From Acidimicrobiia bacterium (lineage in GTDB: Bacteria; Actinomycetota; Acidimicrobiia; Spongiisociales; UBA5794): 64,000 nucleotides of DNA. The stretch covers positions 1 to 64,000 of the forward strand of contig JALSQW010000020.1 in NCBI GenBank assembly GCA_026985095.1, in the 5' to 3' direction. Positions within the stretch are counted from its first letter, which is position 1. Each line of letters opens with the position of its first letter. Shown here piece after piece: positions 22,629 through 31,004 of the stretch. Made by a program: the position numbers and the translations under genes. The notes beneath the pieces are model-generated. The model saw only the letters and a list, made by a program, of their open reading frames with translations, was not told where the DNA came from and did no database searches.

Positions 22629-25385
22629 TCAGGCGACGACGATGTTCACCAGGCCGGGGGGGCGGGCGATGACCTTGCGCACCTCGCCGTTCTCGATCCA
22701 CGTCCGGATCCGCTCGGAGGACAGGGCCGCCCGTTCGATCGTCTCGGCGTCGGCATCGGCGGGAACCTGGAGGCGGTCCCTGACCTTCCCGTTCACCTGC
22801 ACGACCAGCGTCACCGTCTCCTCCTTGGCAGCTTCGGGATCGAACTCGGGCCAGGCTTGGAGATGGATCGATCTCTCGAAGCCGAGTCCCCGCCACAGTT
22901 CCTCGGTCACATGCGGCGCCATCGGCGCCAGCAGCAGCAGGAGCGTCCGGAGCGCCTCGTTCCACACGTCGGCCGACACCGAGCCCGACCGCGTCACGTC
23001 GAGCATCTCGTTGCGCAAGGTCATCAGCGCCGCCACGGCGGTGTTCCACTTGAACGACTCCATGTCGCGATCGACCTTCTCGATCGTTCGGTGGACCCGA
23101 CGTCGCAGGTCCGTGTCGGCGTTCTCGGACGGCTGTACGGGCACGTAGCGGGCGGTGCCGAGGCGGTAGACGTCTTCGATGAACCGGCGGGTCCCCACGA
23201 TGCCGCGGCTGTCCCACGGACCGCCCTTCTCCCAGTCGTAGGCGAACATCAGGTAGGTCCGGACCGTGTCCGCGCCGTAGACGTCCACCAGCTCGTCGGG
23301 GTTGACGACGTTGCCCTTCGACTTCGACATCCGCTGTACGTCGAGGTGGTGACGGATCTGGGTGACGTCGTTGTCGCCGGGGATCCCCGGGATCTCGACG
23401 ACGGCGTCCTCGGGTACCTCGACGGGGACGAGCCCGTCGTCGGTCTGGATCTGCAGGATGTTCTCGGTTCGGCGCATCACCTCGCCGTAGAGGATGCTCC
23501 CCGCCGGCGGCGCGTCGGGATCGACCCGCACCAACTCGGCCACCACCAGTTCCCCGCGCCGCTCGCCGACCACGTGGACGACGTCGCCCTGGCGCTCCTC
23601 GCCGAGGACCTGACCTTGGTTGCGGAGCTGGAGCATCGGTTCGTCGAACAGCCCGTCGGGGTCACGGCCATGCGCCCGCATCGCCTCGATCGTGTTGTCG
23701 AACAGTCCCAGGTCTCGCATGACCTTCGTCCAGAACCTCGTGTAGAGCAGATGCATCGTGGCGTGCTCGGCCCCGCCCGTGTACGTGTCGACCGGGAGCC
23801 AGTAGGCGGCCTCCTCCGGGTCGAAGGGTCCTTCGTCGTAGCGGGGAGACAGGTACCGGTACTGGTACCAGGACGAATCCACGAAGGTGTCCATCGTGTC
23901 GGTCTCCCGCCGGGCCGGGTTGCCATCCGAGTCGACGGTCTCGACGAACTCCTTCACCTCGGGCAGGGGGCTGCGGCCGGTGAACTGGACGTCCTCGGGG
24001 AGGACCACGGGGAGTTGATCCTCGGGGACGGGCACGACGGTGCCGTCCTGGCGGTAGATCATCGGGATCGGGCAGCCCCAATAGCGCTGCCGGGAGATGA
24101 GCCAGTCCCGCAGCCGGTACGAGACCGCCTCCCTGCCGATGCCGTGTTCCACGAGCCAGTCGATGGCGGCGGCGATCGACGGGTTGGCTCGGCCCTTGGC
24201 GTCGGTCGTGCGGATCCCGTCGAGCGGACCCGAGTTGACCATCGTCCCCGGACCCACGTACGCCTCGGTCATCGTCGCTCCGTCGAGGGGTTCGCCATCG
24301 TCGGGTCGGATGACCGGGACGATCGGGAGCCCGTAGGTGCGGGCGAACTCGAGATCACGTTGATCGTGGGCCGGGACCGCCATGATCGCCCCCGACCCGT
24401 ATGAGATGAGGACGTAGTCGGCGATCCACACCGGGATCTGCTCCCCGTTCACCGGGTTGATCGCGTAGCCGCCGGTGAACACGCCGGTCTTGTCCCCCTC
24501 GGCCTCCATCCGTTCGAGCTCGGTGCGTCGCATGGCTCGTCGCCGGTAGGCCTCCACCGGATCCCGATGCTCTGGGGTCGTGAGGCGATCGACGAGCGCA
24601 TGTTCGGGCGCGAGCACCATGAACGTCGCCCCCCACAGCGTGTCGGGGCGGGTCGTGAACACCTCCAGCTCGTCCCCGGCTTCGGTGGTGAACACCACGT
24701 CGGCGCCCTCCGAACGACCGATCCAGTTGGTCTGCATCGCCTTGATCGGCTCGGGCCAGTCGAGCCCGTCGAAGTCGAGCAGCTCATCCGCGTACCGGGT
24801 GATGGCGAAGAACCACTGCTCCATCATCTTCTGGACGACGGGCTGGCCGGTGCGCTCATCCTTGCCGTCGATGACCTGCTCGTTGGCGAGGACGGTCTGC
24901 AGGGTCGGTGACCAGTTCACCATCGCCTCGCCCCGGTAGGCGACGTCGCCGTCGAAGAAGCGCTCGAAGAACCACTCCGTCCACCGGTAGAAGGACGGAT
25001 CGCACGAGACGGCCTCCCGTTCCCAGTCGAACATCGCCCCCATCGTGCGGAGCTGCCGGCGCATCCGCTCGATGTTCTCCCACGTCCACTTCGCCGGATG
25101 GATGTTGCGTTGCACCGCAGCGTTCTCCGCGGGGAGACCGAAGGCGTCGAAGCCCATCGGGAACAGGACGTTGAAGCCCTTCATCCGCATCCACCGCGCC
25201 CGTGCGTCCGACGGGGTCATCGCGTACCAGTGGCCGATGTGCAGATCGCCCGACGGGTAGGGGAGCATGGTGAGGGCATAGTGCTTGGGCCGGTCCCAGT
25301 CGACCTCGGCGCGGTAGATGCCCTCCTCCTCCCAGCGGTCCTGCCAGCGGCGTTCGATCGCCTTGTGGTCGTAGTCGGTAGCCAT
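22629..25385 (-). CDS. leuS: Leucine--tRNA ligase
   Basis: A 918-residue class-I synthetase that charges tRNA-Leu. The HIGH motif is at 49-52 (GDLHIGHW), the KMSKS loop is RMSKS at 685-689, and the CP1 editing domain (about 220-420) contains TTRPDTLWGATF and the VPAHDQRDLEFA editing pocket. A leucine-specific insertion precedes the KMSKS loop, with anticodon-binding and C-terminal domains after it (VQVNGKVRDRLQVP). The length is normal for a family with an extended insertion. The chosen ATG (25385) begins MATDYDHKAIERRWQ, the usual LeuS N-terminus. A -10-like TACCAT (complement of 25416-25421) lies 31 nt upstream. Confidence 0.97.
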   Translation of the reverse strand: MATDYDHKAIERRWQDRWEEEGIYRAEVDWDRPKHYALTMLPYPSGDLHIGHWYAMTPSDARARWMRMKGFNVLFPMGFDAFGLPAENAAVQRNIHPAKWTWENIERMRRQLRTMGAMFDWEREAVSCDPSFYRWTEWFFERFFDGDVAYRGEAMVNWSPTLQTVLANEQVIDGKDERTGQPVVQKMMEQWFFAITRYADELLDFDGLDWPEPIKAMQTNWIGRSEGADVVFTTEAGDELEVFTTRPDTLWGATFMVLAPEHALVDRLTTPEHRDPVEAYRRRAMRRTELERMEAEGDKTGVFTGGYAINPVNGEQIPVWIADYVLISYGSGAIMAVPAHDQRDLEFARTYGLPIVPVIRPDDGEPLDGATMTEAYVGPGTMVNSGPLDGIRTTDAKGRANPSIAAAIDWLVEHGIGREAVSYRLRDWLISRQRYWGCPIPMIYRQDGTVVPVPEDQLPVVLPEDVQFTGRSPLPEVKEFVETVDSDGNPARRETDTMDTFVDSSWYQYRYLSPRYDEGPFDPEEAAYWLPVDTYTGGAEHATMHLLYTRFWTKVMRDLGLFDNTIEAMRAHGRDPDGLFDEPMLQLRNQGQVLGEERQGDVVHVVGERRGELVVAELVRVDPDAPPAGSILYGEVMRRTENILQIQTDDGLVPVEVPEDAVVEIPGIPGDNDVTQIRHHLDVQRMSKSKGNVVNPDELVDVYGADTVRTYLMFAYDWEKGGPWDSRGIVGTRRFIEDVYRLGTARYVPVQPSENADTDLRRRVHRTIEKVDRDMESFKWNTAVAALMTLRNEMLDVTRSGSVSADVWNEALRTLLLLLAPMAPHVTEELWRGLGFERSIHLQAWPEFDPEAAKEETVTLVVQVNGKVRDRLQVPADADAETIERAALSSERIRTWIENGEVRKVIARPPGLVNIVVA

Positions 25386-25608
25386 GGTCACCCGTCGTGT
25401 GTGGAATGGGGGACAATGGTAGGGGCCTCGGAGACGAGTTCCATGCCCCGCCGCGGACGAGGAGGCGAACATCTCGGACGGTCGTCATCATCGTGTCGGG
25501 ACCGTCGCCGCCGCGTCGGGTGTCGCGGTTGCCGACGCCGACGCACATGCTCGCGTCAGGCCAGCACCTTCTTGGCTCGCCCGCCTCTGGGACGGCCGGG
25601 TTTCGGCG

Positions 25609-25863
25609 ATGACCCTCCCGGGCACGATCCTCGTCCGTCCCGATCTCGTCGCCGGCGTCGTCTCGGGTGATCGACCCGGCCTCCTTCGACACGAGATCGT
25701 CCACCTCGCCCAGTGGCGACGCCACGGTGCGGTCCGTTTCCTGGCGAGCTATCTGTTGCAGTACGCGTCTGCGAGGATGGCCGGCATGCCTCACGACGTC
25801 GCCTACCGCGGGATCTCGTTCGAACGGCAGGCCATCTCCGCCGAGGCCGGTCCGAGAGCATGA
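25609..25863 (+). CDS. Small HExxH protein, DUF4157-like
   Basis: An 84-residue protein with a zinc-peptidase-like helix LLRHEIVHLAQW (H28, E29, H32), preceded by a strand GTILVRPDLV and followed by ASYLLQYASARM and AYRGISFERQA. This order resembles the DUF4157/eCIS-core-like mini-metallopeptidase family, though no third zinc ligand is obvious. The reading frame stays open upstream to a stop at 25420, and the residues just before the ATG (WLARLWDGRVSA) look conserved. No ATG, GTG or TTG exists there, so the N-terminus may be lost or misread. It overlaps the CPBP gene by ATGA. Confidence 0.6.
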   Translation: MTLPGTILVRPDLVAGVVSGDRPGLLRHEIVHLAQWRRHGAVRFLASYLLQYASARMAGMPHDVAYRGISFERQAISAEAGPRA

Positions 25864-26645
25864 CCGTCGCTCCGCACCGCACGGCCGCCGAGTGGAGCCT
25901 GCCCGACGTCGCCCTCGTCGTCGGCGCCGGGCTGTTCGCCAGTTCGGTCGCCGGGGCTCTCGTCGTGCTGTCCTTGGGTGCCGGACTCACGATCCTCACC
26001 TTCTCGTTGCTCTTCGCCGCCCAGACCCTCGGCAGCCTCGCCGCGATGTGGGTCCTGTCCGAACGCAAGGGCACCGGCGATCTCGTCGCCGACTACGGAC
26101 TCGCCGTGCACGGCGCCGACCTGTGGGCGATCTTCCTCGGCATAGGACTCCAGATCGGTATCTCGATCCTGCTGGCGCCGCTGCTGTTCCGGCTCTTCCC
26201 GGATGGCCCACCGGAGCAGGCGGTCGCCGCCCTCGCCGGCCAAGCCCGAGGCGCCATCGAGATCGTGCTCGTGTTCGTCAGCGTCGTCGTCGTGGCCCCG
26301 ATCGTCGAAGAGATGATCTACCGCAAGATGCTCCTCGACCGGCTTCGACGTTCGTTCGGCACCGCTCCTGCCGTCCTCGGCTCTGCGGCGATCTTCGCGC
26401 TCATCCACCTGATGGACCCGAACGCCATCGCCGTGGTGCCTGGCCTGTTCGTCGTCGGGATCGTTCTCGGTGTCCTCGCCGTCCGACGAGGCGACCTCAG
26501 CCTCGCCATCCTCACCCATGCTGGTGTGAACCTGACGGGGGTCGTCCTGCTGCTGTGGGGCGACCGGATGCTCGAGTACCTGCAGCGTCTCGCCGAGCAA
26601 GCTGAACAGGCGGCCATCGTCGTCGGGCGTCTCACCGGAGGCTGA
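25860..26645 (+). CDS. CPBP-family intramembrane metalloprotease
   Basis: A 261-residue polytopic protein of the CAAX-processing/bacteriocin-processing (Abi) family. It has eight hydrophobic segments and the three conserved motifs: EEMIYR (150-155, EExxxR), FALIHL (about 181) and HAGVNLTG (about 222). These Glu/His residues coordinate the catalytic metal in the membrane. The substrate is unknown; in bacteria these enzymes cleave membrane peptides or act in bacteriocin immunity. The start overlaps the preceding small HExxH gene. Confidence 0.9.
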   Translation: MTVAPHRTAAEWSLPDVALVVGAGLFASSVAGALVVLSLGAGLTILTFSLLFAAQTLGSLAAMWVLSERKGTGDLVADYGLAVHGADLWAIFLGIGLQIGISILLAPLLFRLFPDGPPEQAVAALAGQARGAIEIVLVFVSVVVVAPIVEEMIYRKMLLDRLRRSFGTAPAVLGSAAIFALIHLMDPNAIAVVPGLFVVGIVLGVLAVRRGDLSLAILTHAGVNLTGVVLLLWGDRMLEYLQRLAEQAEQAAIVVGRLTGG

Positions 26646-26742
26646 CCCGCCCCATCGTCCCTCTTCCCGGCGGGTGTCCGCTCTGGTAGTAGTCGGCTCG
26701 CGGGATCCGATCGTCGCTGCTGGAGGGCAGAGGGAGACCATC

Positions 26743-27306
26743 ATGCCCCAAGTGCCCGCCGGTCGGGTCATGGCGGCGCTCGGCGCCGTCCTCGTCGGTG
26801 CCGCCGTCGTCGGCCTGTGGTTCGGCGTCCGGCGCGGCGCCCCACCGCCGGTACCGGCCATGGCCCCGGCTCCCGCGTCGACGGCAGCGACGCCGCCCAC
26901 CGCCACGGTGCACGTCACCGGTGCGGTCGTCGAACCCGGCCTGGTCGTCGTTCCCGAAGGATCCAGGGTCGCCGACGTCATCGCCGCCGCCGGCGGATCC
27001 ACCGGCTCCGCCGATCTGGGCGCCATCAACCTCGCCCAGACCGTCGCCGACGGCGACCGCGTCCACATCCCCAACGTCGGCGAACGTATCGAACAGCCGA
27101 CCGCGGAGCCTGGAGGCGTCGATCTCAACCGGGCATCGGCTGTCGAGCTCGAGACCCTCGACGGGGTCGGCCCCGTCCTGGCCCGACGCATCGTCGAATG
27201 GCGCGACGCCCACGGGCCGTTCGCCACCGTCGAGGATCTCCTCGACGTGCCGGGCATCGGTGAAGCCAAACTGGCGGGGATGCGCGACGGCATCGCCGTG
27301 CCCTGA
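26743..27306 (+). CDS. comEA: ComEA-family DNA-binding competence protein
   Basis: A 187-residue protein. A membrane anchor (about 10-27) is followed by a Pro/Ala linker, an SLBB domain (VHVTGAVVEPGLVVVPEGSRV, about 45-110), and a C-terminal helix-hairpin-helix pair (VDLNRASAVELETLDGVGPVLARRI, then DLLDVPGIGEAKLAGM). ComEA binds incoming double-stranded DNA outside the membrane and hands it to the ComEC channel, whose gene starts 2 nt after the stop. ATG 26743 follows GGAGGGCAGAGGGAG. Confidence 0.93.
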   Translation: MPQVPAGRVMAALGAVLVGAAVVGLWFGVRRGAPPPVPAMAPAPASTAATPPTATVHVTGAVVEPGLVVVPEGSRVADVIAAAGGSTGSADLGAINLAQTVADGDRVHIPNVGERIEQPTAEPGGVDLNRASAVELETLDGVGPVLARRIVEWRDAHGPFATVEDLLDVPGIGEAKLAGMRDGIAVP

Positions 27307-27308
27307 CG

Positions 27309-29423
27309 ATGCGCCTTCCCGGGATCGCCGGCCAGCACGCCATCGCCTCTGCCACCGTCGTGTGGGTGGGAGTGGCGGCCGGCCGGGTGCTCGTGACCGC
27401 CCCGGCGCTCGTGGTGGCGGCGGCCCTCGTCGGTGGGGGGTGGGCGATCCGGCGATGGTGGCCGGTCGGCCTCGGCATCGCCCTCGCCGTGGCCACCGTC
27501 GTAGGCGCCGTCTCGGTGCCGGACCGTCCTCCGGATCTGTCGTCGCTGACAGGGCCCGTCGATCTCACGGTCCGCGTCGTCCGGGAGCCGTACGGGGCGG
27601 AGGGTCCTTTCGTCGCGGTCCCGACCGCGGTCGCGTACCGGGACGGCACCGCCGTCGCCTGGCGGGGACCGCCCATCGCCGTGCGCGACGGGAACGTCGT
27701 CGTCGGCGACGTGGTGCAGGTCGTCGGCACCCTATCGCCGCGTCGCGGACGGCTCCGGGGAGTGGAGGTGGCCGGCGTCGTGACCGCCCGGCGTATCGCC
27801 GTCGTCGGCTCCGCGGCCGACCCGATCGTGCGGGCCGGCAATCTCGTGCGGGCCCGGGTCCGAGCCGTCCTCGGGAGCGGGCGACCCGACGACACGCTCC
27901 TGTCGGGCTTCCTCATCGGGGACGTGGCGGCGATGAGCGACCTCGATCAGGAGGCGATGCGACGATCGGGGCTCACGCATCTGGTCGCGGTCTCCGGCAG
28001 TAACGTCGCCATGTTCCTGGCGGCCTGGTGGGTCCTGACGTTCCCGCTGGCGATCCGCCCTCGAGCGCGGGCGGTCATCGGTCTCCTCGGTCTCGCCGTG
28101 TTCTGCGCCACCACTCGTTGGGAACCGTCGGTGATGCGTGCGTCGGTGATGGCCGCGCTCATGCTCGTCGGACCGATCGTCGGGGTCGGCATCGACGCGT
28201 GGACCGCGCTCGGTTCGGCGGTCGCCATCGTGCTCCTCGCTGCACCGGCGCTGTCGTCGAGCGTCGGGTTCCAACTGTCGGTGGCCGCCACCGCGGGGAT
28301 CATCGCCGTCGCTCGCACCCACCGAGGCATCGTGGGGGCGGTCCGGACGACCGTCGAAGCAGCCGTCGCCGCCCAAGCGGCGGTCGTTCCGCTGCTCCTC
28401 GTCCACTTCGGCACCGTCCCGCTGCTGTCGCCCATCGCGAATCTGCTGGCCGCACCCTTCGCCACCGCCGGGACGGCCCTCGGCGCCGCGGCAGCGGCGA
28501 CGGGGTGGTCCCCGCTGCGGACCGCGGCCCGGGTCCCGGCGAACGCCGTCCTCGAGATCGCCCGCGTGGCGTCGGGCTGGCCTCAGCTCGACCTCGCCGG
28601 CGTCGCCGCGGTCGCTGCCGGCGGGCTCGCCGCCACCCGCCGGGCGTTGCGCCCGGCCGTCCTCGTCGCCGCGGTCGGCGTCTTCGCGCTGTCGGGTCCC
28701 TTCGCTATCGGGGCGCCGAAGCTGCCGACCGTCGGGTTCCTCGACATCGGTCAGGGGGACGCCATCGTGCTGCAGGATCCCGGTGGGGCGGTCGTCGCGG
28801 TGGACGGAGGATCCGATCCCGTCGTCTGGCACGATGCGCTCGATCGCCGCGGCATCACCCGGATCGACCTCCTCGTCGTCACCCACGGCGATATCGACCA
28901 CGTGGGCGGACTCAGGGGGGTGTTCGACCACCTGCCGGTCGGGGTCGTCTGGTACCCGGACGAACCGGACCTGGGGGATGTCCTCGAGGGGCTGATCGCC
29001 GACGCGACCGGGCGCGGGATCCCGGCGGTGCCTGCACCGGTGGGGACCGCGGTGTCGATGGGCGCCTTCCGGATCGACGTCCTCGGGCCGCGTCGACGCT
29101 ACCTGGCCCAGAACGACGGCTCGGTGGTGCTGTGGGTCGAGGTGGCCGGACGGTCCGTGTTCCTCGGCGGCGACATCGAAGCGGTCGCCCAGCGGGAGTT
29201 GCCGCCGTTGCGACCCGACGTGTTGCTGGTGCCGCATCACGGGTCGATGACCTCGGATCTGCGGTGGCTGGCCGAGACGGTCGGTCCCCTCGCCGTCGTC
29301 AGCGTCGGTGCCGGCAACCCCTACGGTCACCCTCGCCGGGAGGTGCTCGACACCCTTGCTGCTGCCGGGGCCGAGGTCAGGATGACGATGGACGAGGGCG
29401 ACATCATCGTGCCGTTCCCGTGA
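27309..29423 (+). CDS. comEC: ComEC/Rec2 DNA-uptake channel
   Basis: A 704-residue protein. N-terminal helices and an OB-like segment (residues about 80-160) precede the Competence domain (SGFLIGDVAAM, LVAVSGSNVAMFLAAWW) with multiple membrane helices. The C-terminal metallo-beta-lactamase domain has FLDIGQGDAIVL, THGDIDHVGGL and PHHGSMTSD. The channel translocates single-stranded DNA into the cytoplasm, and the lactamase-like domain is thought to degrade the other strand. All metal-ligand motifs are intact. holA, which commonly follows comEC, is displaced by the islet at 29627-30991. Confidence 0.95.
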   Translation: MRLPGIAGQHAIASATVVWVGVAAGRVLVTAPALVVAAALVGGGWAIRRWWPVGLGIALAVATVVGAVSVPDRPPDLSSLTGPVDLTVRVVREPYGAEGPFVAVPTAVAYRDGTAVAWRGPPIAVRDGNVVVGDVVQVVGTLSPRRGRLRGVEVAGVVTARRIAVVGSAADPIVRAGNLVRARVRAVLGSGRPDDTLLSGFLIGDVAAMSDLDQEAMRRSGLTHLVAVSGSNVAMFLAAWWVLTFPLAIRPRARAVIGLLGLAVFCATTRWEPSVMRASVMAALMLVGPIVGVGIDAWTALGSAVAIVLLAAPALSSSVGFQLSVAATAGIIAVARTHRGIVGAVRTTVEAAVAAQAAVVPLLLVHFGTVPLLSPIANLLAAPFATAGTALGAAAAATGWSPLRTAARVPANAVLEIARVASGWPQLDLAGVAAVAAGGLAATRRALRPAVLVAAVGVFALSGPFAIGAPKLPTVGFLDIGQGDAIVLQDPGGAVVAVDGGSDPVVWHDALDRRGITRIDLLVVTHGDIDHVGGLRGVFDHLPVGVVWYPDEPDLGDVLEGLIADATGRGIPAVPAPVGTAVSMGAFRIDVLGPRRRYLAQNDGSVVLWVEVAGRSVFLGGDIEAVAQRELPPLRPDVLLVPHHGSMTSDLRWLAETVGPLAVVSVGAGNPYGHPRREVLDTLAAAGAEVRMTMDEGDIIVPFP

Positions 29424-29626
29424 CCCGCGTCGGGCGGGGGGTGGATGCGGCTGGCCGCGGCGAGGACCGAGACGGATCCCGCACGAGCTTCTCCAGCCGG
29501 CGGTCCGGTGCCGGCTGTGGCGTGGCGACACCTCGAACGGCCAAGGGTCTCCGTCGAAGCGCCGGCACGGCCGTCGTCGCCGCCTCGGGGTGGGACCCTG
29601 GCGCCGAGGATCCAGGCATCGGCCGG

Positions 29627-29632
29627 TACGCT
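29627..29632 (+). promoter_or_regulatory. -10 box TACGCT of the broken nitroreductase
   Basis: TACGCT lies 6 nt before the ATG at 29639, the leaderless geometry seen elsewhere. The promoter of the truncated gene therefore survives and may drive transcription into the inserted cassette. Confidence 0.4.
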
Positions 29633-29638
29633 CATGTC

Positions 29639-29771
29639 ATGCCCGAGTTCGTCCCCTACCGGAGGCCCCGAGTGCCGGCCGCCGAGCTCGTCACCAGGGC
29701 GAGGGCGGTCTTCGCCGAGATGGACACCCGGCGCAGCGTGCGCCACTTCAGCGACGAGCCGGTTCCTCCAC
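29639..29771 (+). pseudogene. Truncated nitroreductase-family gene
   Basis: The first 44 codons encode a nitroreductase N-terminus: FVPYRRPRVPAAEL, then RARAVFAEMDTRRSVRHFSDEPVPP, matching the RRSVRxFxDxPVP FMN-binding start of the family. Directly afterwards the sequence changes, the frame runs into unrelated residues, and the expected APSGANxQPW region is missing. About 80% of the gene is lost. The break coincides with the 12-bp direct repeat at 29772 and the start of the islet, so an insertion/deletion event is the likely cause. Confidence 0.75.
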
Positions 29772-29817
29772 GCGACAGCCGTCCCTGTTTGTACCGGGAT
29801 GATGCGCGACAGCCGTC
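29772..29817. repeat. 12-bp direct repeat at the islet boundary
   Basis: GCGACAGCCGTC occurs at 29772-29783 and 29806-29817, flanking TCCCTG and CCGGGATGATG. The arrangement sits exactly where the nitroreductase coding sequence breaks off. It resembles the end of an insertion sequence (I recall GCGCATcatCCCGG-type ends in actinobacterial elements) but no transposase gene is here. Confidence 0.55.
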
Positions 29818-29906
29818 GCAACTCTTGGCAGCAAGCCACTTTGCTGTAGAAGTGAACCCTGGGGGACGGACGACTCGGAGAGGAGTAGCACATCGGACAC
29901 AGGCGA

Positions 29907-30440
29907 TTGAGGCTGCTTGGACTCGCCGTCGTCGTTGCGATGGTCGCCACAGCAGCACCTGCCGTCGCCGCGGTCGGCGATCCGAGCACAGTTCCGAGCC
30001 TCGATGAGGGGTCGTGGCTGTCGGTTCCGATCGTGGCTGGGGCTGCGGTTGTCCAACCGTCGAATCACAGCTTGTCGACCTCCTTCGGTCGGGAAGGCCA
30101 GTCCCGCGTCGAGATGCGGTCGGTGCAGTCCGATGGTATTGCCGCCAGCGACCTCGATCAGCCCCAGTTCTCGGTCAGGCTTGGCTGGTATATCTACATG
30201 TATCTGGATCGCGGCGACTGGATCTTTCTGGCGGGCCTGGGATACACCGCAGCGACGGCGGCGCTCTGCGCTTGGCTTGTGCCCACGATCGGTGGCGCAG
30301 TCGCTTGCGCCGTAGCCGCCTATGTAATCGGATACTATGTGATCAACTGGTCTGCTCCGCCGTACGGGTACTGTCGTGAGTTCAAGTTCAACTACGCGGG
30401 TACCTTTCGGGGCACGAAGTTGGTAAAGAGGGGTTGCTGA
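29907..30440 (+). CDS. Secreted bacteriocin-like peptide precursor
   Basis: From TTG 29907 the 177-residue product begins with a signal peptide (LLGLAVVVAMVATAAPAVAA). A soluble spacer of about 70 residues and a hydrophobic, Gly/Ala-rich segment (about 105-150, IFLAGLGYTAATAALCAWLV) follow, then a short basic tail ending FRGTKLVKRGC. A secreted precursor with a helical Gly/Ala-rich core and Cys near both ends of it looks like a pore-forming bacteriocin or toxin; no named family is recognised. Base composition is lower in GC than the neighbours. The best ribosome-binding site (GGAGAGGAG) points to an in-frame ATC at 29892, not to the TTG. The next gene follows after 1 nt. Confidence 0.55.
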   Translation: MRLLGLAVVVAMVATAAPAVAAVGDPSTVPSLDEGSWLSVPIVAGAAVVQPSNHSLSTSFGREGQSRVEMRSVQSDGIAASDLDQPQFSVRLGWYIYMYLDRGDWIFLAGLGYTAATAALCAWLVPTIGGAVACAVAAYVIGYYVINWSAPPYGYCREFKFNYAGTFRGTKLVKRGC

Positions 30441-30441
30441 G

Positions 30442-30795
30442 ATGACGGACCGTCTTCGACATCTGCGCTTGGCAGCGTACGGTTTGATAGCTGTAGGCTT
30501 GGCGAGCTATGCATGGTCTGCTGTAGCCGACGTGAGGCCTTCGGCGTGGACCCTGTCGTACGCTGCAGTCGGGCTCTTGCTCCTGGTCGTGAGCCAATAC
30601 CTGGGCGTCCCACCGACCGGCGACTGGAGTCGACGCGGGCTCATCGTGGGTCTCGCGCTCGCCGTCGCCGGAGTGGTTGCGATCACGTGGGGAGGTATCG
30701 CTGGTGACACGACCATAGCCGAGTATGGCGCTTCCGGTCTGTTGGTTGGCGCGGGTTTTGCTTCGCTGAGCGGTCGAGCCGCCTCGGCGAAGTGA
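30442..30795 (+). CDS. Four-helix membrane protein, possible immunity protein
   Basis: A 117-residue protein with four hydrophobic helices (about 10-28, 38-55, 69-84 and 93-110), short loops and basic ends. It starts 1 nt after the stop of the secreted precursor, with GTAAAGAGGGG just upstream. Small polytopic proteins in this position are typical bacteriocin immunity proteins, so that is the suggested role, but sequence alone does not prove it. Like its partner, it has less GC bias and different codon use (TTG, ATA, GTA) from nearby housekeeping genes. Confidence 0.6.
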   Translation: MTDRLRHLRLAAYGLIAVGLASYAWSAVADVRPSAWTLSYAAVGLLLLVVSQYLGVPPTGDWSRRGLIVGLALAVAGVVAITWGGIAGDTTIAEYGASGLLVGAGFASLSGRAASAK

Positions 30796-30811
30796 CAACA
30801 AGCAGCGTCGA

Positions 30812-30833
30812 CAGGGCGCAGTGAATCGCCCTG
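30812..30833 (+). terminator. Terminator of the two-gene cassette
   Basis: CAGGGCG (30812-30818) pairs with CGCCCTG (30827-30833) around an 8-nt loop and is followed by GGTTTG, 17 nt after the membrane-protein stop. A second hairpin, CGCCC/GGGCG (30854-30871), follows. Confidence 0.55.
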
Positions 30834-30878
30834 GGTTTGCTGGAGATCCCTAGCGCCCTCCTCCCCGGGCGATTCTGA

Positions 30879-30991
30879 GGGTGTCCTGAACCCAGGGTTC
30901 GTGACGTACCTTTTGGGGTGTCCTGAACCCAGGGTTCGTGACGTACCTTTTGGGGTGTCCTGAACCCTGGGTTGGTGACGCCCTGTGGGGT
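30879..30991. repeat. Three 37-bp tandem repeats with palindromic core
   Basis: The unit starts GTGTCCTGAACCC at 30881, 30918 and 30955, an exact 37-bp period. The first two copies are identical and the third is diverged. Each contains GAACCC-A/T-GGGTT(C/G), a near-perfect 13-bp palindrome, followed by a GTGACG box. There are no variable spacers, so this is not a CRISPR array. The array ends only 14 nt before holA, so it replaces the native upstream region. It could be a protein-binding array or an insertion-sequence end. Confidence 0.85.
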
Positions 30992-31004
30992 CTACGCTGG
31001 GGAC

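Noticed and set aside
30879-30991. CRISPR array
   Set aside because: The 37-bp units are contiguous with no unique spacers and there are no cas genes in the window.
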